NCBI GenBank assembly: GCA_903231505.1
Contig: CAFBRK010000133.1
Location: forward strand, 284,871 to 348,870
DNA length: 64,000 nucleotides
From: Olavius algarvensis associated proteobacterium Delta 3
GTDB lineage: Bacteria; Desulfobacterota; Desulfobacteria; Desulfobacterales; CAFBRK01
Direction: 5' to 3'
Positions within the stretch are counted from its first letter, which is position 1. Each line of letters begins with the position of its first letter. A program made the position numbers and the translations under genes. Below are positions 1 through 7,451 of this stretch, piece after piece. The notes beneath the pieces are model-generated. The model was not told the DNA's origin. It did not search any database and was given only the letters and a program-made list of their open reading frames with translations.

Positions 1-71
1 GCGTACAGGGGCAGCAGTAAATACCGCTCGCCGTTGTCATCGATTTTGTGGAGGATATTGCGAAATGTCAT
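1..71 (-). CDS. TRAP transporter small permease DctQ, N-terminal fragment
   Basis: The first 23 codons of a minus-strand gene running off the window edge. It starts with ATG at 71 after an AGGATG-type ribosome site and begins MTFRNILHKIDD, followed by YLLLPLY, which looks like the cytoplasmic lead-in and first membrane helix of DctQ proteins. It lies 83 nt downstream of dctP in the same direction, where a TRAP small permease is expected. The call is by position and N-terminal flavour; most of the protein is outside the window. Confidence 0.55.
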   Translation of the reverse strand, partial: MTFRNILHKIDDNGERYLLLPLY

Positions 72-154
72 GCGTCACATCCTTTTTTCCTGCAATTTCC
101 GGTGGTGAAACCGGCGGCGCCCTGATCGGTATCGGCGCCGCCGGGAGTCAACAG

Positions 155-1318
155 CTATGCCTCGACGTCATGCACGTACCATCGGCCCATTGTATTTGCC
201 GCATCGAGAAACGCATCGAATTTACTTAAAGATCCGGCCAGTTCCTTTTTAAAGCTGTCCCATGCGGGCAACTGGGCGCCGGCCTTTTCCACCCACTGTT
301 TCTTTTCACTGGCGGTGGGCACATAAAATTGCACGCCGGCTGCAGCCAGTTCCGCCATGGCAAACGCGCGTGCCGCCGGAACTTTGGCTAAATTCTGCTG
401 CATGGTGATTTCACTGGCGAAATCGATGCCGTCCTGATGTTTCTGCGGCAAGCTTTTAAACCACTTGAGATTGCACGAATACACCTGGCTGTCGGGCACG
501 GCGCCGTTGAAGGTCACCCAGTCCAGCACATCCTTGAAACCGAACACGTAGAGGGCTTCAACGGATGGATCCAGGGCATCGGCCACACCCTGCTTGATGG
601 CGGAAGAAGTCTCGCCCCAGGCCACGGGGGTCGGGTTGGCGCCCAGCAACTGATAGAACTGCGCCAGGATCTTGGATCCGGGTACGCGAAACTTGATCCC
701 CTTCATCTGGTCCGGCGTCTTGATCGGGCCGGCGACCCCCTTGCGGGTGGCGACCACGCGCGGGTCGATGACGACATACCACAGCACCTTGAACCCTTTT
801 TGGGCCACCTTGGCATGAACTTCTCGGCGCCAGGTGTCGGAGTTGACCAGATTGACAAATTTCTGATTTTCACCGCACCAGTAGGGGATATTGATCAAGT
901 CCACCACGGGGGCAAACGGGGCGAAGTTGGAGATGGAATGCTGGGCGGCCTGTATCGTACCGCTTTGAACTTTTTGGGCCAGTGCCGAACCGGCACCCAG
1001 TTGGCCGCCCGGCGCCAGCTTGACATACACCTCTCCATTGGTGCAGTTTTGAATGTTTTCTTTCATATCCAGTTGCATAATGGGATAGCTGCGCGATGCC
1101 CCGAGGATATAGGCGGTGGCGATATTCATCGTGTATTTGGCTCTCTTTCGGCGCCTCTTTTCTTCCTTGGCGACCTGAGCGCTGGCCTCTTTGGAACCCA
1201 ATACGCCACTGAACAGCGCTACCGTGGCAGCCGTAAATCCAACTTTGGCCGTCAATTCCATAAAGCGCCGCCGTTCTACCATTTTCGGACCGGATTCTTT
1301 CTGTTCGTCATGTGCCAT
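155..1318 (-). CDS. TRAP transporter substrate-binding protein, Tat-type signal
   Basis: A 387-residue periplasmic solute-binding subunit of a TRAP transporter (DctP family). The N-terminus has a twin-arginine signal (VERRRFMELTAK) followed by a hydrophobic stretch ending near residue 48. The mature part contains DctP hallmarks: APGGQLGAGSALAQKVQSG, then KGIKFRVPGSKI with the arginine that usually binds the substrate carboxylate, and GETSSAIKQGVADALD. It is preceded by AGGAGA. It follows suyAB and a small membrane protein on the same strand, so sulfolactate or a related C3 sulfonate is the likely ligand. The ligand is an inference from context. Confidence 0.9.
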   Translation of the reverse strand: MAHDEQKESGPKMVERRRFMELTAKVGFTAATVALFSGVLGSKEASAQVAKEEKRRRKRAKYTMNIATAYILGASRSYPIMQLDMKENIQNCTNGEVYVKLAPGGQLGAGSALAQKVQSGTIQAAQHSISNFAPFAPVVDLINIPYWCGENQKFVNLVNSDTWRREVHAKVAQKGFKVLWYVVIDPRVVATRKGVAGPIKTPDQMKGIKFRVPGSKILAQFYQLLGANPTPVAWGETSSAIKQGVADALDPSVEALYVFGFKDVLDWVTFNGAVPDSQVYSCNLKWFKSLPQKHQDGIDFASEITMQQNLAKVPAARAFAMAELAAAGVQFYVPTASEKKQWVEKAGAQLPAWDSFKKELAGSLSKFDAFLDAANTMGRWYVHDVEA

Positions 1319-1348
1319 TTTTTCATCTCCTCTCGTCTGAATTGAAGA

Positions 1349-1579
1349 TTATTTTTCAGCCGCTTCGTCCTTTAAAGCCGCTGCGATCAATAAGATGGAA
1401 GCCAGGGATAGCAGGAGAAACTCGGGAACATTTCCCAAGTGTGGTAGATTCAGGCCGTATGAGATATTCGCTTTACCAACAAGCACGTTGATAAAGTATA
1501 TGGCAAAAGAACCCAAACAGGCCATCAGCGCGCCTCTTCCCTTCTCGCTGTTTGTCTTGTTGTCTTGTGGTGCCACCAT
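1349..1579 (-). CDS. Small two-helix membrane protein in the suy/TRAP operon
   Basis: A 76-residue protein with two predicted membrane segments (about residues 18-36 and 52-67) joined by a short loop containing NISYGLNLPHLGN, with a charged C-terminus. The ATG at 1579 has a GGAGG site 9 nt upstream, which supports translation in this direction over the overlapping plus-strand reading frame. It sits between suyB and dctP, 30 nt before dctP. I do not recognise the family. Small membrane proteins of this size occur in some TRAP operons, and a role as an accessory permease factor is only a guess. Confidence 0.65.
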   Translation of the reverse strand: MVAPQDNKTNSEKGRGALMACLGSFAIYFINVLVGKANISYGLNLPHLGNVPEFLLLSLASILLIAAALKDEAAEK

Positions 1580-1780
1580 GGCATTTTACCTCCGCGTTAA
1601 GCGTATCGATTTAGCGATCCCTCACAGACTTTCTTGATACGGCGTTACCGTTCTTCTCCTGCCCTACAGAGATCTTCATATCCTGTTATTCTCAGGATCC
1701 ATTCCGGACCCGGCGCCACTGCCGGTGACCCGGACCGGAAGGGGTCTTTACTTTTTAAGGTGCCGTTGCGGTTCACTGAT

Positions 1781-2944
1781 TTAAGCGCTCTCGTAAAGCT
1801 TGGTCAGGACGTACTCTTCATGCCCGAGAACTTCCTGTGCCGTCAACCGGCCGTTGCAGGTGCGGATCAGCATATCCATCAGTTTGTCGCCGGATTCATC
1901 CAGGGTCATTTCACCCCGTAAAATGGCGGAGCAATCGTAGTCGATGTGCTCGGACATATCGCCGGCGGTGCGCGGATTGGCCGTCAGTTTGATGACCGGC
2001 TCGATGGGGTTGCCGATAATGTTGCCCTGGCCGGTGGGAAAGAAATGGGCCACAAAGCCGGCGGCTGCCCACAGCGTAACCGCTTCGGCGGCGGCGCTGG
2101 AAGAGTCCATGTACCACAATCCCGGCCCGGAGGGCGTCACCGCCTTGTCCAGGGCACCGACATAGCGACACGATCTGCCGATTTTCTGAATATTGCCCAT
2201 CGCTTTTTCTTCGATGGTGGTCAGCCCGCCGGCGATGTTGCCTTTCGTGGGCTGGCTTCCACTCAAATCATCGGTTTTGTTGCGGTCGATCATCTCCGCA
2301 TAACGGTCAAACAGCGCCATGAACTGCTCGGCGGCCTCGGGTGTAGCCGCCCTTTCCTTGACGAGCATTTCACCGCCGGTGATTTCACTGGTTTCACCGA
2401 AGCTGCAGGTGGCGCCCATGGCCACCAGTTTGTCAAAGGCATTGCCCACCGTGGGGTTGGATGCCAGACCGGAAGTGGTGTCCGACTCGCCGCATTTGGT
2501 GGACACCCAGATCTCGCTCAGGTCGCACTCTTCGCGTTTGAGCTCGCTGGCCCAATGCATGTATTCTTTGGCTTTCCAACTGGCCATCTCCACAGTTTTG
2601 ATTTCACCATGACGTTCTATGGAAAAACCGGTGACAGGCTTTCCGGTCTCGGCAATGCCGTCCACAATGATATTGGTCCATTCGGGCTCAATCCCGATGA
2701 CCACAACAGCAGCCACGTTGGGATTGGCTCCGGTGCCGATGAGGGTACGGAAAAACAGCTGCAGATCCTCGCCAAACTGAAGGCGGCCGTAAGCATGGGG
2801 CAGCGCTTTGCATCCTTTGATATTAAACGCGACTTTTTCACTGGCGGAGTTGCTCAAATCATCCAGCGGCAGGATTATGACGTGGTTGCGGATGCCGACG
2901 CGTCCGTTTTCACGACGATAGGCCATCACTTTGGGGTTGCTCAT
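1781..2944 (-). CDS. suyB: (2R)-sulfolactate sulfo-lyase, large subunit
   Basis: A 387-residue member of the UxaA/altronate-dehydratase family that best matches SuyB. SuyAB cleaves (2R)-3-sulfolactate to pyruvate and sulfite. Family features visible are [18 protein letters not shown] at the N-terminus, [20 protein letters not shown], the cysteine-containing [20 protein letters not shown]-like [20 protein letters not shown] and [21 protein letters not shown] placed the start at ATG 2944, because AGGAGGT lies 8 nt upstream; a GTG at 2953 would overlap suyA. The gap to suyA is 2 nt, so the two are co-translated. In a sulfite-reducing anaerobe the released sulfite would serve as electron acceptor. 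Altronate or galactarate dehydratase is less likely given the paired separate SAF subunit. Confidence 0.85.
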   Translation of the reverse strand: MSNPKVMAYRRENGRVGIRNHVIILPLDDLSNSASEKVAFNIKGCKALPHAYGRLQFGEDLQLFFRTLIGTGANPNVAAVVVIGIEPEWTNIIVDGIAETGKPVTGFSIERHGEIKTVEMASWKAKEYMHWASELKREECDLSEIWVSTKCGESDTTSGLASNPTVGNAFDKLVAMGATCSFGETSEITGGEMLVKERAATPEAAEQFMALFDRYAEMIDRNKTDDLSGSQPTKGNIAGGLTTIEEKAMGNIQKIGRSCRYVGALDKAVTPSGPGLWYMDSSSAAAEAVTLWAAAGFVAHFFPTGQGNIIGNPIEPVIKLTANPRTAGDMSEHIDYDCSAILRGEMTLDESGDKLMDMLIRTCNGRLTAQEVLGHEEYVLTKLYESA

Positions 2945-2946
2945 GA

Positions 2947-3225
2947 TTACCACCTCCTGGTTTTTAAATTTTGCGTGTGTACGTGTTCGCCGGCCTTGAT
3001 ATCGGCCACAACCCGTCCGATATCCGCCCCGTATTTAATGACCGAAGTATCTGCGGCAATATCTGTGAGAGCGATTTTATGTCCCAGCGGGATATTTTGC
3101 AGCGGTTTCATCTCCAAACTCTCCTGGCTGTCCATGTACAGCCCCTGTGCCGCTTCGCCGGCTTTGATATCGACGGTGGCAACGCCAACATTATCGGCCT
3201 TTTCATGAACTAAAAATTGGATCAT
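2947..3225 (-). CDS. suyA: (2R)-sulfolactate sulfo-lyase, small SAF-domain subunit
   Basis: A 92-residue SAF-domain protein ([15 protein letters not shown], then [22 protein letters not shown]), the usual length for SuyA. In altronate dehydratases this domain is fused to the N-terminus of the large subunit; here it is a separate gene ending 2 nt before suyB. The IPLGHKIAL segment is the conserved heart of the domain. The start at ATG 3225 has AGGAGG upstream (reverse of cctcct at 3233-3238). It is the first gene of the operon, so the promoter must lie in 3226-3725. Confidence 0.85.
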   Translation of the reverse strand: MIQFLVHEKADNVGVATVDIKAGEAAQGLYMDSQESLEMKPLQNIPLGHKIALTDIAADTSVIKYGADIGRVVADIKAGEHVHTQNLKTRRW

Positions 3226-3271
3226 GCCCGACCTCCTAAATTGAAGTAAATGGGTTCCATGATAGCATTGA

Positions 3272-3315
3272 AATCGTCATGGGGGTTCAAAAAGAAAAAT
3301 CGTTAGGGGGTTCAA
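3272..3315. repeat. Two direct repeats upstream of suyA
   Basis: AATCGTCATGGGGGTTCAA (3272-3290) and AATCGTTAGGGGGTTCAA (3298-3315) are near-identical, 26 nt apart centre to centre, and end 47 nt upstream of the suyA start. They could be protein-binding boxes or part of the suy leader. Function unknown. Confidence 0.5.
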
Positions 3316-3469
3316 GACAAAACTTACATCTGTGCAGGGAGGCGTCACTTGCTCACTAAGGTATTTTTTAACAAGAGCAAAAAATGAGCCAATACGTATA
3401 ATTTTTAATTTAGTGTGTGATTGTAATGTGTTATGAGAGCCATCAACCCCAAGCTGCGCATTGGCTGCT

Positions 3470-3502
3470 GCCCAATAGTGAGCTTTTCGCCCAATATTGG
3501 GC
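3470..3502. promoter_or_regulatory. Palindromic operator pair (degenerate plus perfect copy)
   Basis: GCCCAATAGTGAGC at 3470-3483 and the perfect palindrome GCCCAATATTGGGC at 3489-3502, starting 19 nt apart. About 265-280 nt upstream of suyA, a typical distance for sigma-54 enhancer sites. Likely bound by the adjacent activator through its C-terminal Fis-type helix-turn-helix; this is inferred from proximity. Confidence 0.55.
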
Positions 3503-3640
3503 AATCATCCGCATGGTTTGTATAGTAATATAGATTTCAGTTAGTTAGACAACAATAATAAGATAGTACGCTTTGATTCCAGACGGATGATTGACGCAGT
3601 CGCCCATGCCGCCTCTATTGCATGCGCTTCCCCGCACGGC

Positions 3641-3654
3641 GCCCAATATTGGGC
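3641..3654. promoter_or_regulatory. Palindromic operator upstream of the sigma-54 activator
   Basis: A second perfect GCCCAATATTGGGC, 72 nt before the activator start and immediately followed by TTGACA. Its position beside a possible -35 hexamer suggests autoregulation of the activator gene. The downstream TATAAT at 3685-3690 is 24 nt from TTGACA, too far for a standard pair, so the exact promoter is uncertain. Confidence 0.5.
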
Positions 3655-3725
3655 TTGACAAAACAATGTGGCTCCCATAGTCACTATAATATCCTGTACT
3701 CATTGGAGATCTTTGTTAAGGATAT

Positions 3726-5306
3726 GTGAACGAAGAAAATGAATCGGATAGTAAGAGTGGGGCAGGTGGCATGCACTGGGACACGGCAACCCGATATAAG
3801 TTACTCCTCCGGATCAACAACGACATCGTCTCTGCGTCTACACGGCGTGAGGTGTTTTCTGCCCTGGCTCAATCGTTGGAAGACACTTTTCGTTTCGATC
3901 GATTAAGCATAAACCTTTTTGATGAAGAGACCAATTCCCTCAGTTATTTTGCCGCAGCAGAGGGCATTTCTCCCACAGAGATCAGCGAAGACGCCAGGCC
4001 TTTAGCCAAAGGTGCCATCGCCAGTGCGGTCATACGTTCTCGCGAACCGTTTATCCTTTCTGATCTTTCCACCCATACGTATTGGCCATCGGTAAATGCG
4101 ATGAAAGACGCAGGCTTGAATGCCACAATGGCCTTTCCGCTGATCGTTCGAGATAAGGTCAAGGGAACCCTCCATTTAAGCTATGCCAAAGCACCCGAGC
4201 ACTTAGAAGAGATGATCGAGTTTTTATCGGAGGTCTCCACACGCATCGCCATCGCAGTCGACCACATGATGTCCCACACACGGCTAAAACATATCAATGC
4301 ACAGTTACGGAGGCAAAAAGAGTTTTTAACTTCTCAGAATAGACTTAGCGAAGGTTTTGACGAGTTCATTTATGAAAGCCAAGTTTTGGCTGACGTGGTC
4401 CGTCAAGCCAAGATTGTGGCCAACTCGGACGTATCCGTCTCTATCATTGGCGAAACCGGAACCGGCAAAGATATGATCGCCCAGTTTATTCATCAGATGT
4501 CAAACCGCAAAGACGCGCTTTTCGTCAAAGTGAACTGCCCAGCCTTGAACAGCGCTCTTTTTGAGAGCGAACTCTTCGGACATGCCAAAGGCTCCTTTAC
4601 AGGAGCACAAAGGAACCGGGTGGGCCGATTCGAGATGGCGGACAACGGCACTATTTTTCTGGACGAAATCGGGGAATTGGATATTGGCCTCCAGTCAAAA
4701 CTGCTTCAAGTCCTTCAGGACAGGACGATTGAAAGGGTGGGTGAGAGTTCTCCGAAAACGATAGATTTCCGCCTGCTATCGGCTACCAACAAAGACCTTG
4801 AACAAGCGATGCAAAACAATTCCTTTCGCTCAGATCTTTATTATCGCCTGAACACGGTAACCATTAAGGTGCCCCCACTGAGGGAGCACCCGGAGGATAT
4901 ACCGGTCTTGATAGAGAAATTGGCGGCCAAACAATCGGCGGAGAGGAACCTGCCGCCACCCTTATTTTCAAAATCCTGCCGGAAAATCATGTTACAATAC
5001 CCGTGGCCAGGCAATGTGCGGGAACTTAAAAATGTTGTAAAACGATTAATCATTCTGCGGCCTGGAGAAACAATAACGGGTAATGAAATAGATACTCAGC
5101 TCAGTGGCGTATGCACTTCCACGCGCCGGAAGCATATGACATTGAAAGAACTGGAACGTCGGCACATCATCCGCACCCTCAAGGAAACAGGGGGTGTCGT
5201 GGGCGGACCCAGCGGAGCCGCAGCTCTTTTGGGCGTTCCTCGTCAAACCCTGCAATATCGACTGCGGAAGTATGGAATTTCGGTCAACAAATTGAAAACG
5301 CAGTAG
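3726..5306 (+). CDS. Sigma-54-dependent activator with GAF sensor domain
   Basis: A 526-residue enhancer-binding protein: GAF domain (about residues 25-185), AAA+ domain with Walker A GETGTGKD near 242, sigma-54 contact loop as GSFTGA (canonical GAFTGA with A to S) near 288, Walker B FLDEIGEL near 312, and a C-terminal Fis-type helix-turn-helix (about 490-525). It lacks a receiver domain, so it is probably controlled by a small molecule bound to GAF, as in FhlA or NorR types. GTG start at 3726 with AAGGA upstream. Divergent from suyAB-TRAP and flanked by palindromes, it is the likely activator of sulfolactate use; the ligand is unknown. Confidence 0.88.
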   Translation: MNEENESDSKSGAGGMHWDTATRYKLLLRINNDIVSASTRREVFSALAQSLEDTFRFDRLSINLFDEETNSLSYFAAAEGISPTEISEDARPLAKGAIASAVIRSREPFILSDLSTHTYWPSVNAMKDAGLNATMAFPLIVRDKVKGTLHLSYAKAPEHLEEMIEFLSEVSTRIAIAVDHMMSHTRLKHINAQLRRQKEFLTSQNRLSEGFDEFIYESQVLADVVRQAKIVANSDVSVSIIGETGTGKDMIAQFIHQMSNRKDALFVKVNCPALNSALFESELFGHAKGSFTGAQRNRVGRFEMADNGTIFLDEIGELDIGLQSKLLQVLQDRTIERVGESSPKTIDFRLLSATNKDLEQAMQNNSFRSDLYYRLNTVTIKVPPLREHPEDIPVLIEKLAAKQSAERNLPPPLFSKSCRKIMLQYPWPGNVRELKNVVKRLIILRPGETITGNEIDTQLSGVCTSTRRKHMTLKELERRHIIRTLKETGGVVGGPSGAAALLGVPRQTLQYRLRKYGISVNKLKTQ

Positions 5307-5343
5307 AATTGAGTTGGCGGAAACGAAGGATGTCGATATGTTA

Positions 5344-5595
5344 TTATATTAGGTTCTTCCGGATCTTCTCTGCCGCGCCGTAGCCTTCCGGGGTGAGAAA
5401 TGCGCCGGTTTGAAGACTGTTCCTATCGACCAGACCGGTTTCGAACAACGATTTGATTGCTTGCAGCGTCTCGCTGGGGGCCTGGCCCAGAGCGGCGACA
5501 ATGTCACTGACATCCATGATTCCCGGTGGTCCGTTGTAGTCCCATTCTTTGGCCAGGATCATGAGCACCTGTTGCTCTTCCTGTGTCGGCTTCAA
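5344..5595 (-). CDS. Small winged-helix-like protein
   Basis: An 83-residue protein with MDVSDIVAALGQAPSETLQAIKSLFETGLVDRN, which reads as the recognition portion of a winged helix (helix, turn, helix, then LTPEGYGAAEKI as the strand and last helix). Such short wHTH proteins occur as stand-alone regulators in Desulfobacterota. It ends 37 nt from the stop of the sigma-54 activator, convergent with it. The target is unknown. Confidence 0.6.
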   Translation of the reverse strand: MKPTQEEQQVLMILAKEWDYNGPPGIMDVSDIVAALGQAPSETLQAIKSLFETGLVDRNSLQTGAFLTPEGYGAAEKIRKNLI

Positions 5596-5681
5596 ACGTG
5601 TTCTTCCCGGCTGACGATAGAGTTTTTGTCAGAATTCCGGTACGATTAGAGGATTGGTTGACTCTATGCACTCGGCAGAAT

Positions 5682-5765
5682 CATCGGTACCGGGGTCGGG
5701 ATCGGTATCGACTTCGAAGATGGCCGTCCTGACTCAATTCCGATTCCGACCCCGACGCCGAACAC
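5682..5765. repeat. TCGG/CCGA palindromic intergenic element, copy 1
   Basis: Triplet-rich arms (CGGGGTCGGGATCGGTATCG and CCGATTCCGACCCCGAC) around a core containing CTTCGAAGATGGCCGTCCTGA. Its reverse complement matches the element at 49766-49836, including TCGGAAT, GGCCA and CTTCGAAGTCGATACCGAT. It can fold into a long hairpin. It lies in the 5596-5818 gap, where I see no gene. Confidence 0.65.
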
Positions 5766-5818
5766 CTTCAGATGCGGTGGTGTGAATTCAGAATAGAATT
5801 TTGGCAAGGGCCAGAGAT

Positions 5819-6355
5819 TCATGCAATTTCAGGCTTGGAAAGCGCTCGGACCACTTCCCTGCAAAAATTTGGAATATCTGCCACCACGCGCCCCCACACC
5901 AGGTTGTCTTCCCGGAAGGCGGATTCGTCAACCCATACGGCACCGGCGTTTTCCATGTCGTCCCGGATGCCGGTGCTGCCGGTAACCCGTTTGCCACGGC
6001 AAATACCGGCGCTGGCAGCCACCCAGCCGGCGTGGCAGATGAACCCCAGAATTTTTTTCTGCGCATGCATGTCTTGCACCAATTGCAGCACATGCCGGTC
6101 TCTTCGAAGCTTGTCCGGGGCCCAGCCGCCGGGGACCAGCAGGCCGTCGAGCTGGCCGGCGCTTACCTGCCCGGCCGCAACCTCGCTTTCCACGGTCAGC
6201 CCGCCGCTTTTGCTGGTATAGCGCTCACCGGCCCGGGAACCTATCACCCGGACGTTCGCACGTTCCTCCTGAACACGCATCAGCGGCACCCAGAATTCGA
6301 GGTCCTCGTAACCGGGTCCGACCAGAATACCGACTGTTTTCCCTTCCAATCTCAT
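5819..6355 (-). CDS. DJ-1/PfpI family protein
   Basis: A 178-residue class-I glutamine-amidotransferase-like protein: GKTVGILVGPGYEDLEFWVP at the N-terminus, LDGLLVPGGWAPDKLR, and the nucleophile elbow ILGFICHAGWVAAS with Cys followed by His, as in PfpI (AICHG). Family members are deglycases, chaperones or peptidases and the substrate cannot be told. The start is the ATG at 6355 with GGAGG 6 nt upstream; a longer open frame would run back through the preceding gene. It is 23 nt downstream of the cNMP-binding protein and probably co-transcribed with it. Confidence 0.85.
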   Translation of the reverse strand: MRLEGKTVGILVGPGYEDLEFWVPLMRVQEERANVRVIGSRAGERYTSKSGGLTVESEVAAGQVSAGQLDGLLVPGGWAPDKLRRDRHVLQLVQDMHAQKKILGFICHAGWVAASAGICRGKRVTGSTGIRDDMENAGAVWVDESAFREDNLVWGRVVADIPNFCREVVRALSKPEIA

Positions 6356-6378
6356 ACACATCCTCCACACCTGGATCT

Positions 6379-6975
6379 TCAATCTCTGTAAAATTGCGGC
6401 AACCGTTTCTTGGAACAGCCCGGGCACAGGGAGTGCTTGATGTGACTTTCGGAATAGTCCTCCACATACTGCCCCAGGGGAACCCATTCGTTCTGTTTGT
6501 CGTAAATCCGGTGGCAATGAATGCAGATCGCTTCCAGATTCCCAATTGTGCTGAGAAGGACATTGGTTGTGGCTCTGAGCCGCCAGCTCATCTCTTTCAG
6601 CATATCGATCGCCAAATCCGGGTTTTTCCGGATCGTTTCCAGGAGATTCCACCTGTCGATGGTCAGGGCCTCTGTCGTCGCCATGGCCACTACGCTTGCC
6701 GATCGCTCCAGTTCGTCGATCAATGCCAATTCGCCAAAGTAGTCAAATTGTCCGAACACGTGGAGCAGTTTTTCGTTTTTTCGGCCCAGACCTTTTATCA
6801 CCTGCACTTTTCCTTCAACCACAATAAACAGCCGGTCATCCTTGCTGTGTTCCTCAATGATGACGTGTCCCCGTTTAAAGCGGTGAAGCTTGGTCTTCTT
6901 GGCGATTTCTTCGACATCTTCTGTTGATAAACGGGCAAACAGGGGAACTTTTTGAAGTAACGAGATCACATCCAT
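6379..6975 (-). CDS. Cyclic-nucleotide-binding domain protein with C-terminal Cys4-type motif
   Basis: 198 residues. Residues about 5-125 form a CRP-like cNMP-binding domain (VPLFARLSTEDVEEIAK, GHVIIEEH, DRLFIVVEGKVQV, YFGELALIDELERSASVVA). Instead of a DNA-binding helix-turn-helix the C-terminus carries CIHCHRIYDKQNEW, then LGQYVEDYSESHIKHS, then LCPGCSKK. This is the CxxC...HGICPxC motif usually seen at the ends of PAS and receiver-domain sensor proteins. So it is probably a signalling protein, not a CRP-type transcription factor. Ligand and partner unknown; it heads a two-gene unit with the DJ-1 protein. Confidence 0.8.
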   Translation of the reverse strand: MDVISLLQKVPLFARLSTEDVEEIAKKTKLHRFKRGHVIIEEHSKDDRLFIVVEGKVQVIKGLGRKNEKLLHVFGQFDYFGELALIDELERSASVVAMATTEALTIDRWNLLETIRKNPDLAIDMLKEMSWRLRATTNVLLSTIGNLEAICIHCHRIYDKQNEWVPLGQYVEDYSESHIKHSLCPGCSKKRLPQFYRD

Positions 6976-7028
6976 TGACCGACTCCTTTAAAAGCTCTGT
7001 ATCTGACGGTATCCTATTAACTTGAGTT

Positions 7029-7165
7029 CTTCTCCCAATGGGTGGGAGAAGTGGGGCCAAGGTTTACCCGTACGACTGAGGCGCATAAACCTGTGGCGGC
7101 GCCGGAGGCGATCAGGGTTTACCTGCCTCTGGCATGGATTCGAGGGGTCCAGGGGTCAAGTGTTT
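7029..7165. repeat. Hairpin plus GTTTA/TAAAC repeat, copy 1
   Basis: Starts with the 9-bp hairpin CTTCTCCCA/TGGGAGAAG (7029-7051), then AAGGTTTACCCG, CTGAGGCGCATAAACCT, GGCGGCGCCGGAGGCGA and CAGGGTTTACCTGCC. The same blocks in the same order occur at 34196-34345; this copy lacks 19 nt present there, deleted between two CTGCC-like sites. Alternating GTTTA and TAAAC make several alternative stems. Confidence 0.75.
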
Positions 7166-7375
7166 GTTCTCAAATAACTTAAATTGCTTATTCCGTGGCG
7201 AGATTGTCTGCGTTCTTTTTGTGAAAACTACAACCAATCGTGTGCTAATTTACTAAGCTAAAACCGATTCCCGGATAATCAATTCCACATGTGGAGCATG
7301 GGACGGGTGCTGACGTTAAACTTCGAATTTTACCCGGCGAATCCATTTTGTTCAAACCGGCCTAAATAAATATTT

Positions 7376-7420
7376 AAAATATACTTGACATATAATTTTT
7401 AAATATGTCAAGTATATTTT
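7376..7420. promoter_or_regulatory. Perfect 18-bp inverted repeat, probable GntR operator
   Basis: Left arm AAAATATACTTGACATAT (7376-7393) and its exact reverse complement (7403-7420) around a 9-nt A/T spacer. TTGACA lies in the left arm, so a bound repressor would cover the promoter. The site ends 31 nt before the GntR-family gene that opens the TRAP/pxp operon, the usual arrangement for autorepression. The same DNA could fold as a cruciform or an RNA hairpin, but no U-tract of terminator type follows. Confidence 0.75.
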
Positions 7421-7451
7421 GTTTAAATCCATTGCGGGACATATTGAACCG

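Larger units (their letters stand above)
3226..3725. promoter_or_regulatory. Divergent control region between suyA and sigma-54 activator
   Basis: A 500-nt gene-free, A+T-rich region between divergent operons. It holds two perfect 14-bp palindromes GCCCAATATTGGGC (3489-3502 and 3641-3654), one degenerate copy GCCCAATAGTGAGC (3470-3483), and a pair of direct repeats next to suyA. The distal arrangement of several palindromes is what is expected of enhancer sites for an NtrC-type activator. I did not find a convincing -24/-12 element upstream of suyA, so the promoter itself is not placed. Confidence 0.6.
6976..7451. other. 476-nt intergenic region with dispersed repeat and operator
   Basis: Holds the hairpin/GTTTA repeat (7029-7165), an A+T-rich spacer with no coding signal, and the long palindrome at 7376-7420 that overlaps the GntR promoter. 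The segment just right of the repeat (reverse strand GAGAACAAACACTTGACCCC) resembles the last codons of the four-helix-bundle relic at 34.4 kb, so a nearly erased relic may lie at about 7150-7200. Confidence 0.5.

Noticed and set aside
437..1345. Long plus-strand open frame opposite the TRAP dctP gene
   Set aside because: It is the antisense shadow of dctP; no ribosome site and no recognisable protein content.
1946..3208. 420-codon plus-strand frame opposite suyAB
   Set aside because: Antisense of two clearly recognised genes with good ribosome sites; its translation is Gly/His/Arg-rich shadow sequence.
3498..3515. Sigma-54 promoter TTGG-N10-GC on the plus strand
   Set aside because: Only the GG and GC positions match, it overlaps the palindrome, and it is over 200 nt from the activator start.
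3655..3690. TTGACA and TATAAT as one sigma-70 promoter
   Set aside because: The spacing is 24 nt, too long for a standard promoter; either box might still be used with another partner.
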